A stretch of DNA of 64,000 bases from Rickettsiales bacterium (GCA_035765535.1 DASTXE010000003.1:248001-312000); one strand, 5' to 3'; counted from the first letter of the stretch, positions 7,894 through 17,486 are shown. The notes: generated from the letters alone by a model not told the origin. Made by a program: numbers and translations.

Positions 7894-10815
7894 ATGGCAG
7901 AAACCACTGCATTTACGGATGAAATAAAACCTCTCCTGCAAGTGGAGCGTACACCGCAAGTGCTGCGCTGGTTTGAAACGCTCGCGGCGCAAGCGGTGAA
8001 ATTGCCGCAGCCGGCAGAAGCTGCGATATTGCAGCATCCGCAGATGGATGCATTGCTTGCGCAGGTGTTTGCACATTCCCCGTTTCTATCCAAAATCATT
8101 GTGAACGAATTGGAGTTCCTGCTGCATGTAGCCGCGCAAGGGGCAGATGCAGGGTTCGCAATGCTGAGGCAGGAACTGGAGAATCAAGCGCAGGCATCGC
8201 AGGCTTCTCTCATGAAGGCCATGCGCATTGCTAAAAGCAGGGCCTCTCTGCTCATTGCGCTGGCGGATATTGGCGGTGTCTGGCCGCTCGAAAAAGTTAC
8301 GCTTGCAATGTCGGAATTCGCAGGCCTTTGCATCCGGCTGACCTTGGCGCATTTGCTGCAGGCTGCGGCGACGAAAGGTGACATACGGCTGAAATACGCG
8401 GACGATCCCGAAAGGGAATCGGGTGTATTCGTGCTGGCGATGGGCAAGCTCGGCGCATATGAACTCAATTACTCCAGCGATATCGACCTGATCGTATTCT
8501 TTGACCGCGATGGTGTCACCTATACCGGAAATAATGACGTACAGCATTGCCTGTCCAAAATAGCGCACGAGCTGGTGCGCCTGCTGCAGGAACGCACGGC
8601 GGAAGGCTATGTATTCCGCGTCGACCTTCGCCTGCGTCCCGATCCCGCTTCGACGCCGCCGGCCATGTCCGTTGCCGGAGCGATGACCTACTACGAAACC
8701 GTAGGGCAGAACTGGGAGCGTGCGGCGTTCATCAAGGCGCGCGTTATTGCAGGTGATACCGTACTCGGCGAAGGCTTCCTGAAACAACTTACCCCGTTCG
8801 TCTGGCGCAAGCATCTGGACTTTGCAGCGATTGCGGATATCCAGTCCATCAAACGCCAGATGGATGAGCGCACGGGCAGGCAGATTAATGTGGCGGGCCA
8901 CAATATCAAGACAGGGCTTGGCGGTATTCGCGAGATCGAGTTTTTTGCACAGATACATCAGCTGATCTGGGGGGGGCGTATACAGGCACTGAGACAGCAG
9001 GCGACATGTAAAACGCTTGAAGCGCTGAGCGCAAACCGACTGATTGAAAGTGAACTGGCGCAGAGGTTGATTACAAGCTATCGCTTTTTTCGCAGTGTGG
9101 AGCATCGCCTGCAGATGGTGGATGATCACCAGACCCACACTATGCCTGTGGAGCAGGAAGCCAGAGTACGGCTCGCCCGGTTTATGGAGTATGCCGATGT
9201 CGCAGCGTTTGAGAAAGAGCTGCTCGCGCACCTGGAATTCGTACACGATAATTTCGCCGGTGCGTTCCGCGGCCAATACAGTCTGAGCGGTGAGGAAGGA
9301 AAATTATCATTTACCGGTGTAGAAAACGATCCCCAGACGCTGGAAACTCTGCGCAAGATGGGATACCGCAACCCTGCATCGGTGTCCGAAGTCATCCAAG
9401 GCTGGCATCGCGGCTCGCGCCGGGCTACACGCACCAAAAGAGCGCGTGAGCTGATTACGGAGCTGACCCCTACTTTGCTAAAAGAACTTGCTGCAACCAC
9501 GGCACCGGATCAGGCATTTATTTATTTCGACGAATTTCTGGCGCGTCTTCCCGCGGGCGTGCAGCTTTTCTCACTATTCAGCAACAATCCGCACCTGCTG
9601 AAATTGATTGCGCTTATTATGGGCTCCGCACCGGCTATGGCTGAATCGCTAAGCAAGAATCCGGGATTGCTGGATACGGTGCTCACGACGGGATTCTATA
9701 ATGCGCTTGCAAGCGGAAAGAGGTTAGCGGCGGAGCTCTCCGAAACATTGCGCCTGGCCCGGGATTTTGAAGAAGAAATGGATATACTCCGCCGCTTCAA
9801 GCAGGAAAAGCAATTTCAGGCGGGAGTGCAGCTTATCGGGGGGCACGTGGATGCATTCACCGCTAGCCGTCATTTAAGCGCTATTGCGGAAGTATGTTTG
9901 GAAGCGATGCTGCTTTGTACGGAGCGTAATTTCGCAGCCAAACAACCCGACCTTCAGGAAAACAGTCTGGCGGTTATCGCACTGGGAAGGCTGGGCGCCC
10001 GCGAGCTGACCTTCGGTTCCGATATCGATATGGTGTTCGTCTACGATTCCGAAGTGCAAAATCCGCTCCTGCCGCCACAGCACAGTATTTACAATAAGCT
10101 CAGCCAGCGTTTCATCAGCAGCGTGACGTCGCTCACACGCGAGGGCAGGTTATATGAAATCGATACACGGCTGCGGCCTTCCGGCGGTGACGGAGCATTG
10201 GCTGTTGGGGTAGGCGCATTTGAAAAATATTTCCGCGAGTCGGCCTGGACATTCGAGCTGATGGCATTCACCCGCGCGCGCGTCATTACCGGCCATCCCA
10301 TGCTCAGGGAGCAGGTGCAGCGGATCATCACGGAAAATATCCGCCGCCCGCACACGGCCCCCGCGCTTGCGCAGGATATTAAGACGCTGCGTGCGAAAAT
10401 AACGCGGGAATTTGGCAGCGATAATATCTGGAATCTGAAATATGTGCATGGCGGCCTGATGGATCTGGACTTCCTTGCGCAATATTTCGTGCTGCTACAT
10501 GCCGAAAAGAATCCGGAAGTCATTGCCGGTTCGACCGGAGTAGTGCTGCGCAACCTGATGGGGCGTAAGCTCATAGAAGAAAAGATGGGGCGTGCCCTGC
10601 GGGAGGCGCATGAGTTCTTTACGTCTTTGTTCGCCCTGCTCAGGCTATGCGGCGGCGGTGTTTTAGATGAAGCGACAGCGCCAGACGGTTTAAAGCATCT
10701 CATTGCAGCCCGGCTTGAACTGGAGGATTTTACCGCGGTTCGTACTGCATTGTTGGATTCTATCGCAACGGTAAAACAATATTTTGAAGAAATAATAGAA
10801 AAATCAAATGCTTAA
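7894..10815 (+). CDS. glnE: Glutamine synthetase adenylyltransferase/deadenylyltransferase
   Basis: This 973-residue bifunctional enzyme adenylylates and deadenylylates GlnA in response to PII and glutamine. It has two nucleotidyltransferase domains. The N-terminal one has MGKLGAYELNYSSDIDLIVFFD around residues 185-207. The C-terminal one has LGRLGARELTFGSDIDMVFVYD around 698-720. Each domain has the following RLRP helix (RVDLRLRPDP and EIDTRLRPSGG). Length is normal for the family. Its presence indicates regulated nitrogen assimilation, so the organism is probably not an extremely reduced endosymbiont. It follows ispA by 35 bases. Confidence 0.96.
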   Translation: MAETTAFTDEIKPLLQVERTPQVLRWFETLAAQAVKLPQPAEAAILQHPQMDALLAQVFAHSPFLSKIIVNELEFLLHVAAQGADAGFAMLRQELENQAQASQASLMKAMRIAKSRASLLIALADIGGVWPLEKVTLAMSEFAGLCIRLTLAHLLQAAATKGDIRLKYADDPERESGVFVLAMGKLGAYELNYSSDIDLIVFFDRDGVTYTGNNDVQHCLSKIAHELVRLLQERTAEGYVFRVDLRLRPDPASTPPAMSVAGAMTYYETVGQNWERAAFIKARVIAGDTVLGEGFLKQLTPFVWRKHLDFAAIADIQSIKRQMDERTGRQINVAGHNIKTGLGGIREIEFFAQIHQLIWGGRIQALRQQATCKTLEALSANRLIESELAQRLITSYRFFRSVEHRLQMVDDHQTHTMPVEQEARVRLARFMEYADVAAFEKELLAHLEFVHDNFAGAFRGQYSLSGEEGKLSFTGVENDPQTLETLRKMGYRNPASVSEVIQGWHRGSRRATRTKRARELITELTPTLLKELAATTAPDQAFIYFDEFLARLPAGVQLFSLFSNNPHLLKLIALIMGSAPAMAESLSKNPGLLDTVLTTGFYNALASGKRLAAELSETLRLARDFEEEMDILRRFKQEKQFQAGVQLIGGHVDAFTASRHLSAIAEVCLEAMLLCTERNFAAKQPDLQENSLAVIALGRLGARELTFGSDIDMVFVYDSEVQNPLLPPQHSIYNKLSQRFISSVTSLTREGRLYEIDTRLRPSGGDGALAVGVGAFEKYFRESAWTFELMAFTRARVITGHPMLREQVQRIITENIRRPHTAPALAQDIKTLRAKITREFGSDNIWNLKYVHGGLMDLDFLAQYFVLLHAEKNPEVIAGSTGVVLRNLMGRKLIEEKMGRALREAHEFFTSLFALLRLCGGGVLDEATAPDGLKHLIAARLELEDFTAVRTALLDSIATVKQYFEEIIEKSNA

Positions 10816-10840
10816 AATTTGCCTTGCCCTCATCTGGCGG

Positions 10841-10868
10841 TTGAAAAAATAAAACCGCCCAGTATAGT
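10841..10868 (+). promoter_or_regulatory. Promoter for the DsbA-like gene
   Basis: TTGAAA (10841-10846) and TATAGT (10863-10868) are separated by 16 bases. They lie in the gap between glnE and the translation start at 10915. Confidence 0.5.
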
Positions 10869-10914
10869 AGCACAGGATCAGGATAGAAAATCTATCAAAA
10901 AGAAGGAAGTAGCT

Positions 10915-11613
10915 ATGAAGAAACTGTGCCTTGCCCTGGCTTGTATGTTTACCGCCGCTTCTGCCTGCGCGCAGGAAATTCCTCCGTCACCTCCTTCAGC
11001 GAATACTTCCGCACCAGCTTCGGCTTCGGCGAATCCGGCTCCGGTCCCCGCTACCCCTGCCAAGCCGTTTGTCTATGTGCCGGGAGAATACGACATTACC
11101 ATCGGAAAGAAGAACGCCCCGGTCACGATTGTGGAATATGCATCGCTGTCCTGCCCGCATTGCGCGCATTTCTTTACAGATACCTATCCCGCTCTGAAAG
11201 AAAAATATATTGATACCGGCAAAGCCAGGCTGGTCTACCGCGACTACCCGCTGAATGCCCCGGCTCTGAAAGCAGCGCAGCTGGTGCATTGCGTAGAGCC
11301 CGACCGCCGTCATGAATTCGTGGAAGTGCTGTTCAAGATGCAGTCTAAGTGGGCGTATAATATGGATTATATGGATGCACTTGCCAATATTGCGGCGCTC
11401 GGAGGGGTGGAAAAGGCAAAATTTGACCAGTGTACGAGCGACACGGCAACGGAAAATGCCCTTATTGCCATTGAAAAGCAGGCTGCGGACGAATACAAGG
11501 TCAACTCAACCCCGACTTTCTTTATTAACGGGAAAGAGTATCAGGGAGACCGCAATATCGACGGTATGGGCAAGGCAATCGAGGGCGCACTTTCCCCGTC
11601 GGTAAAAAAATAA
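10915..11613 (+). CDS. Periplasmic DsbA-family thiol-disulfide oxidoreductase
   Basis: This protein has 232 residues. The start at 10915 is preceded by AAGGAAG and begins a typical signal peptide (MKKLCLALACMFTAASACAQ). A Pro/Ala/Ser-rich linker follows to about residue 55. The thioredoxin fold has the active site SLSCPHC and the cis-Pro loop STPTFFINGKEY near the C-terminus. This resembles the alphaproteobacterial DsbA/BdbD-like group (DSBA family, Thioredoxin_4), which introduces disulfides into exported proteins. An upstream frame from 10819 lacks a ribosome site and was rejected. Confidence 0.9.
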   Translation: MKKLCLALACMFTAASACAQEIPPSPPSANTSAPASASANPAPVPATPAKPFVYVPGEYDITIGKKNAPVTIVEYASLSCPHCAHFFTDTYPALKEKYIDTGKARLVYRDYPLNAPALKAAQLVHCVEPDRRHEFVEVLFKMQSKWAYNMDYMDALANIAALGGVEKAKFDQCTSDTATENALIAIEKQAADEYKVNSTPTFFINGKEYQGDRNIDGMGKAIEGALSPSVKK

Positions 11614-11635
11614 TAAGCCAAAAACAGCAAAATAC

Positions 11636-11663
11636 TTGACACAGCAATGTTTGATGTTAGGTA
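11636..11663 (+). promoter_or_regulatory. Promoter for the F0 ATP synthase operon
   Basis: TTGACA (11636-11641) is followed after 16 bases by TAGGTA (11658-11663), a weak -10. It lies just ahead of atpI and after the DsbA-like gene stop. Confidence 0.4.
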
Positions 11664-11673
11664 ACTGGGGCTG

Positions 11674-11961
11674 ATGACGGAACAGGAAAAACTGCCTTCA
11701 CTGGAAAACCTCGAGAAGGACATCCACCGGATGCGGGAGCACTTGGCCCCTAAGCCTAAAGCTCCTCCGCAGGGTCTGGCCTTGGCCTTCCGCACGGGGC
11801 TGGAGCTGGTATCTGGCGCTCTGGTCGGTGGTGGCTGCGGCTATTTTCTGGATAAATGGCTGGGAACATCCCCGTTTCTGTTCATCCTTTGTTTCTTCCT
11901 CGGCTGCGCCGGCGGGTTTATGACCCTCTACCGGACGCTGGGAGCGGATAAAGAATTGTAA
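11674..11961 (+). CDS. atpI: AtpI-like ATP synthase accessory protein
   Basis: This 95-residue protein has a hydrophilic N-terminus and two hydrophobic helices (LVSGALVGGGCGYFLDKWL, FLFILCFFLGCAGGFMTLYR). This is the AtpI pattern found ahead of the alphaproteobacterial F0 genes. It is thought to assist c-ring assembly. It precedes atpB by 23 bases in the same operon. Confidence 0.85.
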   Translation: MTEQEKLPSLENLEKDIHRMREHLAPKPKAPPQGLALAFRTGLELVSGALVGGGCGYFLDKWLGTSPFLFILCFFLGCAGGFMTLYRTLGADKEL

Positions 11962-11984
11962 GGTATTGAAGGGTAAGTAAAGTC

Positions 11985-12737
11985 GTGACCGAAGAAGTGA
12001 TAAACCCCATTGAGCAGTTCTCCGTAAGGGAGATGTACCACCTGCCGCATGTTGCAGGGTATAATATCGCCTTCACCAACGCGTCTTTGTTTATGGGCAT
12101 CGCGGTGCTGCTGGTGTGCCTTTTCATGGGACTTGGAACGCGTAAGCGCGAACTGGTGCCGGGGCGCTTCCAGTCGATGGTCGAAGTCTTTTACCAGTTT
12201 GTATACGATATGGTGCGTGAAAGCGCAGGACCGGAAGGCGCGCGCTATTTCCCGATCATTTTTGCGTTGTTTATCTTCATCCTGTTCTGCAACCTGCTGG
12301 GAATGGTTCCTTATTCCTTTACGGTAACGAGCCATATCATCGTAACCTTTGCTTTCGCGGCGTTCGTATTTATCGGCGTGACCTGCATCGGTTTCTACAA
12401 GCATGGCCTGCATTTTCTGCATTTCTTCCTGCCCAAAGGTCTTCCGGGCGGAATCGGCGGCCTGTTCCTTGGATTTTTCATGGTGGTCATTGAGTTCTTT
12501 TCCTACATGGCGCGCCCTGTGAGCCTCTCCATCCGTCTTGCCGCAAACATGACGGCAGGCCACACGCTGACGCAGATCATGGCGTCATTCGTCGGAATCG
12601 GATTGCTCGGGGTATTCCCGTTCGCATTCCTCGTGCTGTTCGCGGGGTTTGAAGTATTTGTTGCCTGCCTGCAAGCCTATATCTTTGCAATGCTGTGCAG
12701 CATTTATCTGAATGATTCGCTGAATTTGCATCATTAA
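11985..12737 (+). CDS. atpB: F0F1 ATP synthase subunit a
   Basis: This 250-residue membrane protein starts with GTG at 11985. It contains the proton-channel helix SIRLAANMTAGHTL with the essential Arg, and the later FEVFVACLQAYIFAMLCSIYLNDSL helix. Five or six hydrophobic segments are present. It forms the half-channels that drive rotation of the c ring. It lies upstream of atpE, in the alphaproteobacterial arrangement where F0 and F1 genes are separated. Confidence 0.97.
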   Translation: MTEEVINPIEQFSVREMYHLPHVAGYNIAFTNASLFMGIAVLLVCLFMGLGTRKRELVPGRFQSMVEVFYQFVYDMVRESAGPEGARYFPIIFALFIFILFCNLLGMVPYSFTVTSHIIVTFAFAAFVFIGVTCIGFYKHGLHFLHFFLPKGLPGGIGGLFLGFFMVVIEFFSYMARPVSLSIRLAANMTAGHTLTQIMASFVGIGLLGVFPFAFLVLFAGFEVFVACLQAYIFAMLCSIYLNDSLNLHH

Positions 12738-13016
<279 letters not shown>

Positions 13017-13040
13017 CCGCTTATCATTTAGGTAAGGCAG

Positions 13041-13535
13041 ATGCCGCAACTTGATCCGTCCAGTTTTCCGTCGCAGCTTTTCTGGCTGACGGTTTTCTTC
13101 GTGTCTTTGTACATCGTGCTTGCACGCTTCCTCCTGCCGCGCGTTCAGTCGGTGATTGAGGTGCGTGCGAGCACGATCGGCAGCGACGTGGAGCAGGCTG
13201 AGCGTCTGCAGTCGGAAGCCGAGCGTGTGCGCGATATCTACGAATATGCGCTGGCGGATGCCAAGGCAAAGTCCCAGGCGGCAGTGGCGGAAGCGGCGGC
13301 GCGTATTGCTGCGACGATCAGCAAAAAGCAGGCCGAACTCGACGCGGAAATTGAAAAGAAGCTTTCCGATTCCGAAGCCGGGATACAGAAGGCAAAGCAG
13401 AGCGTTACGGAGCAGCTGAAGCCGGTGGCCACTGAACTGGCCGGACAGATTGTTGAAGCGCTGGCAAGCTATAAACCTGCAGCGAAGGATCTGGAATCCG
13501 TAGTCGCAGGGCTGGCTAAGAAGGAGGCTGCATAA
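13041..13535 (+). CDS. atpF2: F0F1 ATP synthase subunit b'
   Basis: This 164-residue stator subunit has an N-terminal membrane helix (LFWLTVFFVSLYIVLARFLLP) followed by a long charged helix. The LPRVQSVIEVRASTIGSDVEQAERLQ segment is typical of the b' form. Together with the next gene it makes the b/b' heterodimer seen in alphaproteobacteria and photosynthetic bacteria. Its TAA stop overlaps the ATG of the b gene by one base, indicating translational coupling. Confidence 0.93.
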   Translation: MPQLDPSSFPSQLFWLTVFFVSLYIVLARFLLPRVQSVIEVRASTIGSDVEQAERLQSEAERVRDIYEYALADAKAKSQAAVAEAAARIAATISKKQAELDAEIEKKLSDSEAGIQKAKQSVTEQLKPVATELAGQIVEALASYKPAAKDLESVVAGLAKKEAA

Positions 13536-14020
13536 TGTTCGCATTGGAAGCTGAAGGCTGGGTAACGGTAGCATTCGGTACGCTGGTTGTGTTTTCTGCC
13601 GTTCCTTTGTTTAAGGCAATGGCAAAAGGCCTGGATAAGCGTTCTGCACAGATAGCGCATGAACTGGCAGAAGCTCGCAGACTGCGTGAGGAAGCGCAGG
13701 AAGCACTGCAGGCCTACCAGAAAAAGCAGGCGGAATCTGCCCGTGAAGCCGAACAGATGATGGCGGCTGCAGCCAAGGAAGCTGAGCACATGGTCCAGCA
13801 GTCGGAAGCTGAACTGAATAAAATGCTGGAAAAGCGCATGAAGCTGGCGATGGATAAGATTGCCCAGGCGGAAACTAAGGCATTGCAGGATGTGCAGGCC
13901 AATGTGGTGGATATTGCGGTTTCGGTGGCTCGCACCATTCTCTCCGAACATCTGGCGCGTAGCGGCAACAGCGATGTTGTTAAGCAGGCGGCTGCCGAAC
14001 TGGAGCGCAAACTGCACTAA
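13535..14020 (+). CDS. atpF: F0F1 ATP synthase subunit b
   Basis: This 161-residue stator subunit has an N-terminal hydrophobic helix (VTVAFGTLVVFSAVPLF) and a long Ala/Glu/Lys-rich coiled coil extending to the C-terminus. It pairs with the b' subunit to link F0 to the F1 head. The one-base overlap with b' fixes the start. F1 genes (atpHAGDC) are not in the window, as expected for the split alphaproteobacterial arrangement. Confidence 0.93.
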   Translation: MFALEAEGWVTVAFGTLVVFSAVPLFKAMAKGLDKRSAQIAHELAEARRLREEAQEALQAYQKKQAESAREAEQMMAAAAKEAEHMVQQSEAELNKMLEKRMKLAMDKIAQAETKALQDVQANVVDIAVSVARTILSEHLARSGNSDVVKQAAAELERKLH

Positions 14021-14044
14021 ACCAAGCCGTTTCGCAGTTTCCAG

Positions 14045-14073
14045 TTGACACAGACTGCGCTTACGGTTAGAAA
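14045..14073 (+). promoter_or_regulatory. Candidate promoter for rpmJ
   Basis: TTGACA (14045-14050) and TAGAAA (14068-14073) are spaced 17 bases apart, about 30 bases before rpmJ. A small inverted repeat (CGGTT/AACCG) covers the start of the leader. Confidence 0.45.
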
Positions 14074-14103
14074 AACCGACTCCGATAGAATAGGAAAGAC
14101 GTT

Positions 14104-14229
14104 ATGAAAGTACTCAGCTCTCTTAAGTCCGCTAAAAAGCGTGATAAAAACTGCCGCGTTGTTCGCCGCAAAGGCCGCGTATACGTGATAAACAAAGAAA
14201 ATCCGCGTTTCAAGGCACGTCAGGGCTAA
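14104..14229 (+). CDS. rpmJ: 50S ribosomal protein L36
   Basis: This 41-residue protein starts with [20 protein letters not shown] and ends with RFKARQG. It is the alphaproteobacterial L36 type that lacks the full zinc-binding Cys/His set; only one Cys is present. The preceding AGGAAAG is a good ribosome site. It stands just upstream of a methyltransferase and may share its transcript. Confidence 0.95.
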   Translation: MKVLSSLKSAKKRDKNCRVVRRKGRVYVINKENPRFKARQG

Positions 14230-14232
14230 TAA

Positions 14233-14826
14233 GTGCTGTCCCGCGAAAAGCGGCTCTTTTTTCTGCGCTGGTTGAGGAACCCGCATCATGTCGGAGTTCC
14301 GGTGCCAAGCAGCAGGCATCTTGCAGGTGCGATGGCATCGCAGCTTGCCACACTTACCAAAGACGACTACGTAGTGGAACTTGGACCGGGGACGGGTGTC
14401 ATTACCCGTGCCCTGTGCGACTCCGGCATTGATCCCAGCAAACTGATCGTCATTGAGCGCGATCATCGCTTTGTCGAACAATTAAAGCACGATTTTCCGC
14501 AGGCCCTGATTCTGCAAGGCGATGCAAGGCACGTCAAGGAACTGCTGGAACGGCATAACATTAAGCAGGTTTCCAGCGTTGTCTGCTGCCTGCCGCTGCT
14601 GGCCATGCCGGATAATGTCCGTCTTTCCATCGTCAATGCGGCATTTGAAGTATTAAAACCGGAAGGGGCATTTATCCTCTATACTTACGGCCTGATTTCT
14701 CCGGTGTCGGAACAGAACCAGCGGCTTATCGGAATCCGAGGGCAGGTCGCGAAAAGAGTATGGCGCAATTTTCCACCTGCCAGAGTATGGCGCTATAAGG
14801 TCGAAAACGCTTATGAAAAGCACTAG
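14233..14826 (+). CDS. SAM-dependent methyltransferase, PmtA/KsgA-like
   Basis: This protein has 197 residues with a GTG start 3 bases after the rpmJ stop. The SAM-binding motif is VVELGPGTGVITRAL, followed by the acidic residue in LIVIERDHRF and motif VVCCLPLLAMP. The N-terminal VPSSRHLAGAMA resembles the alphaproteobacterial phospholipid N-methyltransferase (PmtA) group, which methylates phosphatidylethanolamine. A KsgA-like rRNA function is less likely because the protein is short and lacks the C-terminal domain. It overlaps nth by 14 bases. The substrate is inferred only from the family pattern. Confidence 0.75.
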   Translation: MLSREKRLFFLRWLRNPHHVGVPVPSSRHLAGAMASQLATLTKDDYVVELGPGTGVITRALCDSGIDPSKLIVIERDHRFVEQLKHDFPQALILQGDARHVKELLERHNIKQVSSVVCCLPLLAMPDNVRLSIVNAAFEVLKPEGAFILYTYGLISPVSEQNQRLIGIRGQVAKRVWRNFPPARVWRYKVENAYEKH

Positions 14827-15442
14827 TATCAAAGCCATTTTTGAAACGTTCAAAGCAGCGGATCCGGCTCCGAAAACGGAGCTGTATTACACCAATGAAT
14901 TTACGCTGCTCGTTGCCATTGTACTGTCCGCACAGGCAACTGACGCAGGCGTAAATAAAGCAACACCTGCCTTGTTTGAGATAGCAGATACGCCGAAGAA
15001 AATGGCGGCGCTTGGCGAGAACGGGCTCAAACATTACATCAAGACAATCGGACTATTTAACTCCAAGGCGAAACATATTATTGCACTGTCTGCGCGGCTG
15101 CAGGAAGAATACGGCGGCAAGGTACCGCATGATCGCAATACGCTGCAGACCCTGCCGGGTGTAGGTCGCAAGACAGCAAATGTCTGGCTGAACTGCGCGC
15201 TTGGTGAACCGACTATTGCCGTGGATACACATGTGCTGCGCGTTTCCAACCGCATCGGCCTTGTCAATGCCAAAACGCCGGAGATGTGCGAGAAGCAGCT
15301 GGAAAAAGCTATTCCGGAGGCGTATAAGGAACATGCCCATCACTGGCTTATCCTGCATGGGCGTTACGTATGCAAGGCGCGTAAGCCCGAATGCGGCAGG
15401 TGCATCATCCGGCAGTGGTGTGAATACCCGGACAAAACATGA
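14813..15442 (+). CDS. nth: Endonuclease III
   Basis: This 209-residue DNA glycosylase/AP lyase removes oxidised pyrimidines. The helix-hairpin-helix LPGVGRKTANVWLN includes the catalytic Lys. VDTHVLRVSNRIG holds the catalytic Asp. The C-terminal 4Fe-4S cluster has the spacing C-x6-C-x2-C-x5-C (about residues 187-203). It overlaps the preceding methyltransferase and also thiL (ATGA), so it is part of a translationally coupled run. Confidence 0.97.
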   Translation: MKSTSIKAIFETFKAADPAPKTELYYTNEFTLLVAIVLSAQATDAGVNKATPALFEIADTPKKMAALGENGLKHYIKTIGLFNSKAKHIIALSARLQEEYGGKVPHDRNTLQTLPGVGRKTANVWLNCALGEPTIAVDTHVLRVSNRIGLVNAKTPEMCEKQLEKAIPEAYKEHAHHWLILHGRYVCKARKPECGRCIIRQWCEYPDKT

Positions 15443-16401
15443 ATGAATTCGACCTGATAAAACGCTATCTCGCTCCGCTTTCGGCAGCAGAGCCGGGAGC
15501 GTTTGGTCTTACAGATGATGCGGCCATACTGAGTGTGCCGCTTGGGTATGAACTGGTCGTAACGAAAGATGCTATCGTGCAGGGCGTGCATTTCATCGGC
15601 AACGAGCCTCCCTACCAGATAGCGCAGAAACTGCTGCGTACCAATCTTTCAGACCTGGCTTCCATGGGCGCAAAACCGCAGAGTTACTTTCTGGCCCTGA
15701 TGCTGCCTGAAACCATAGACGAAGCCTGGATCGCTGAATTCACAGCGGGGCTGGCAGCCGATCAGAAAGAATTCGGAATCATACTGGCAGGGGGAGATAC
15801 AGTGCGCTCTCCTACACTCAGTCTATCGCTTACAGCGCTTGGCACGGTCCTTGCGGGGCAGGCTTTGCGGCGAAGTGGTGCGCACGTAGGGGACGATATC
15901 TATGTCACTGGCACCATCGGAGATGCTTCGTTGGGGCTGCAGGTTGCGCTCGCAGAATTGCCGATTGATGAATATCTGCTTGAGCGTTATCGTCTACCTC
16001 AGCCGCGCTTGGAGATAGGCACCAAGCTACATGGTATTGCCACTGCCTGCATGGATGTTTCCGATGGGCTTTTGCAGGATCTGGGGCATATTGCACAGTC
16101 TTCTGGGAATGGAGCGGAAATTAACTGGGATGCCATACCGCTTTCTGCGGCAGCAAAACAAATTCTGTCGCGGATAGCGCTGCCATATGAAACCGTGCTT
16201 GCAGGCGGAGATGATTACGAATTACTCTTTACCGCGCCAGTCACGCAACGGGAAGCAATCGATACTCTGGCGCTTACTGCCGGCGTTCCGGTGACGCGCA
16301 TTGGCGTCGTAAAGGAAGGAAAAGAGGTAAAAGTCGTTGATAAAAGCGGCAAGGAGATTTATGTATCGAAGCGTGGCTATAACCATTTTAAAGTCGGCTG
16401 A
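15439..16401 (+). CDS. thiL: Thiamine-monophosphate kinase
   Basis: This 320-residue enzyme phosphorylates thiamine monophosphate to the active diphosphate. Its motifs include GLTDDAAIL near the N-terminus, DAIVQGVHF, LSDLASMGAKP, LAGGDTVRS and MDVSDGLLQDLGHI, with AGGDDYELLF near the C-terminus. The start overlaps nth by 4 bases, and lspA begins directly after the stop. Confidence 0.96.
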   Translation: MNEFDLIKRYLAPLSAAEPGAFGLTDDAAILSVPLGYELVVTKDAIVQGVHFIGNEPPYQIAQKLLRTNLSDLASMGAKPQSYFLALMLPETIDEAWIAEFTAGLAADQKEFGIILAGGDTVRSPTLSLSLTALGTVLAGQALRRSGAHVGDDIYVTGTIGDASLGLQVALAELPIDEYLLERYRLPQPRLEIGTKLHGIATACMDVSDGLLQDLGHIAQSSGNGAEINWDAIPLSAAAKQILSRIALPYETVLAGGDDYELLFTAPVTQREAIDTLALTAGVPVTRIGVVKEGKEVKVVDKSGKEIYVSKRGYNHFKVG

Positions 16402-16908
16402 ATGAAATTTTCTCCTCTGCAATTGCGTCTGGCCGGATTTGGGCTCGCGGTCATCACGGCGTACCTCGACCAATGGAGCAAGGCGCTGATAATAGCAGCC
16501 GCCAAAACGACTTCGTTCCCTGTGACGGTGCTGCCGGTCTTTAATATTGCGCTGGTTTTCAATCGCGGCATCAGTTTTGGAATGTTATCGCAGACCCATG
16601 CATGGGGCGCGCTGCTCCTGCCGCTGGTACTGAGTGCAATTGTGCTGGCGCTGGTAGTCTGGCTGGTGCAGGCGGAAACGATTGGCGTGTCATTGGCGCT
16701 GGGGTTGATCATCGGCGGGGCGGCAGGCAACCTGATCGACCGCGCGCGCGCAGGCATGGTGACGGACTTTCTGGATTTCCATATCGGGCATTATCACTGG
16801 CCCGCATTTAATATTGCTGACAGTGCGATATTCATAGGGGTTGTGATATTCATATTTACCAATATAATCGGTGAAAAAATTGCGGTGAAGGACAATAGCA
16901 CAATATGA
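16402..16908 (+). CDS. lspA: Lipoprotein signal peptidase (signal peptidase II)
   Basis: This 168-residue inner-membrane aspartyl protease cleaves prolipoprotein signal peptides. Four hydrophobic segments are present. Motifs include LDQWSKALI, FNRGISFGML, and the catalytic Asp residues in AGNLIDRARAG and FNIADSAIF. The next gene encodes a lipoprotein whose start overlaps by 4 bases, so the substrate and its processing enzyme are co-expressed. Confidence 0.97.
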   Translation: MKFSPLQLRLAGFGLAVITAYLDQWSKALIIAAAKTTSFPVTVLPVFNIALVFNRGISFGMLSQTHAWGALLLPLVLSAIVLALVVWLVQAETIGVSLALGLIIGGAAGNLIDRARAGMVTDFLDFHIGHYHWPAFNIADSAIFIGVVIFIFTNIIGEKIAVKDNSTI

Positions 16909-17486
16909 AGATAAAACAGAATATGGTGATCCTCACCTGCCTGTTGCTCGCAGCCTGCGGCAACGGGGATGGTTTGCGGGAAACGCTGGGGCTGAACCGC
17001 CACGGTCCGGATGAGTTTCAGGTGGTTTCAAGGCCGCCGCTGACTTTGCCGCCGGATTATAGCCTGCGTCCGCCGAGAGAGGGCGAAAGCCCCAACTTTG
17101 TGCCGGGCACTTCTATGCGGCAGCAGGCGCATGACACAATTTTGGGAACATCCCAGCCCATGCCGGGAGGCATTGCGCCGACTGCAGTGCAGCCTGTGTC
17201 ATCGGGTGATCTGCCGAGCAGCGCCGACTCGCGCTTTCTTGCCAATGCCGGTGCGGACAAGGGCAACCCCAATATTCGCACTCTGCTGAACGATCCGTCA
17301 GCGACACCTCCTCAGGACACCAAATACCTGATCATGCCGGGAGCAAATAGCGATTCGGTGGTTGATCCTTCCAAGGAGAAAGAACGCCTGAAGAAGGATA
17401 AGCAGCAAAACCTGCCACCAACGGCAGGGGGCGACACGCCGACTCTTCAGCCGCAAAGCAGAGGCATTTTCGGTGATCTTTTCTAG
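16905..17486 (+). CDS. DUF3035-type lipoprotein
   Basis: This protein has 193 residues. The signal peptide ends in a lipobox (LLLAACGNG). The segment GLNRHGPDEFQVVSRPPLTLPPDYSLRPP is the conserved core of the alphaproteobacterial DUF3035 family (the BamF-like group in some annotations). The rest is Pro/Gly-rich and probably extended. It is wedged between lspA and two M16 peptidases, a conserved order in the class. A role in envelope assembly is inferred. Confidence 0.85.
   Translation: MKIKQNMVILTCLLLAACGNGDGLRETLGLNRHGPDEFQVVSRPPLTLPPDYSLRPPREGESPNFVPGTSMRQQAHDTILGTSQPMPGGIAPTAVQPVSSGDLPSSADSRFLANAGADKGNPNIRTLLNDPSATPPQDTKYLIMPGANSDSVVDPSKEKERLKKDKQQNLPPTAGGDTPTLQPQSRGIFGDLF

Noticed and set aside
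8086-9276. 396-codon minus-strand frame inside glnE
   Set aside because: It is a shadow of glnE with no start signal and His/Arg/Cys-rich nonsense composition.
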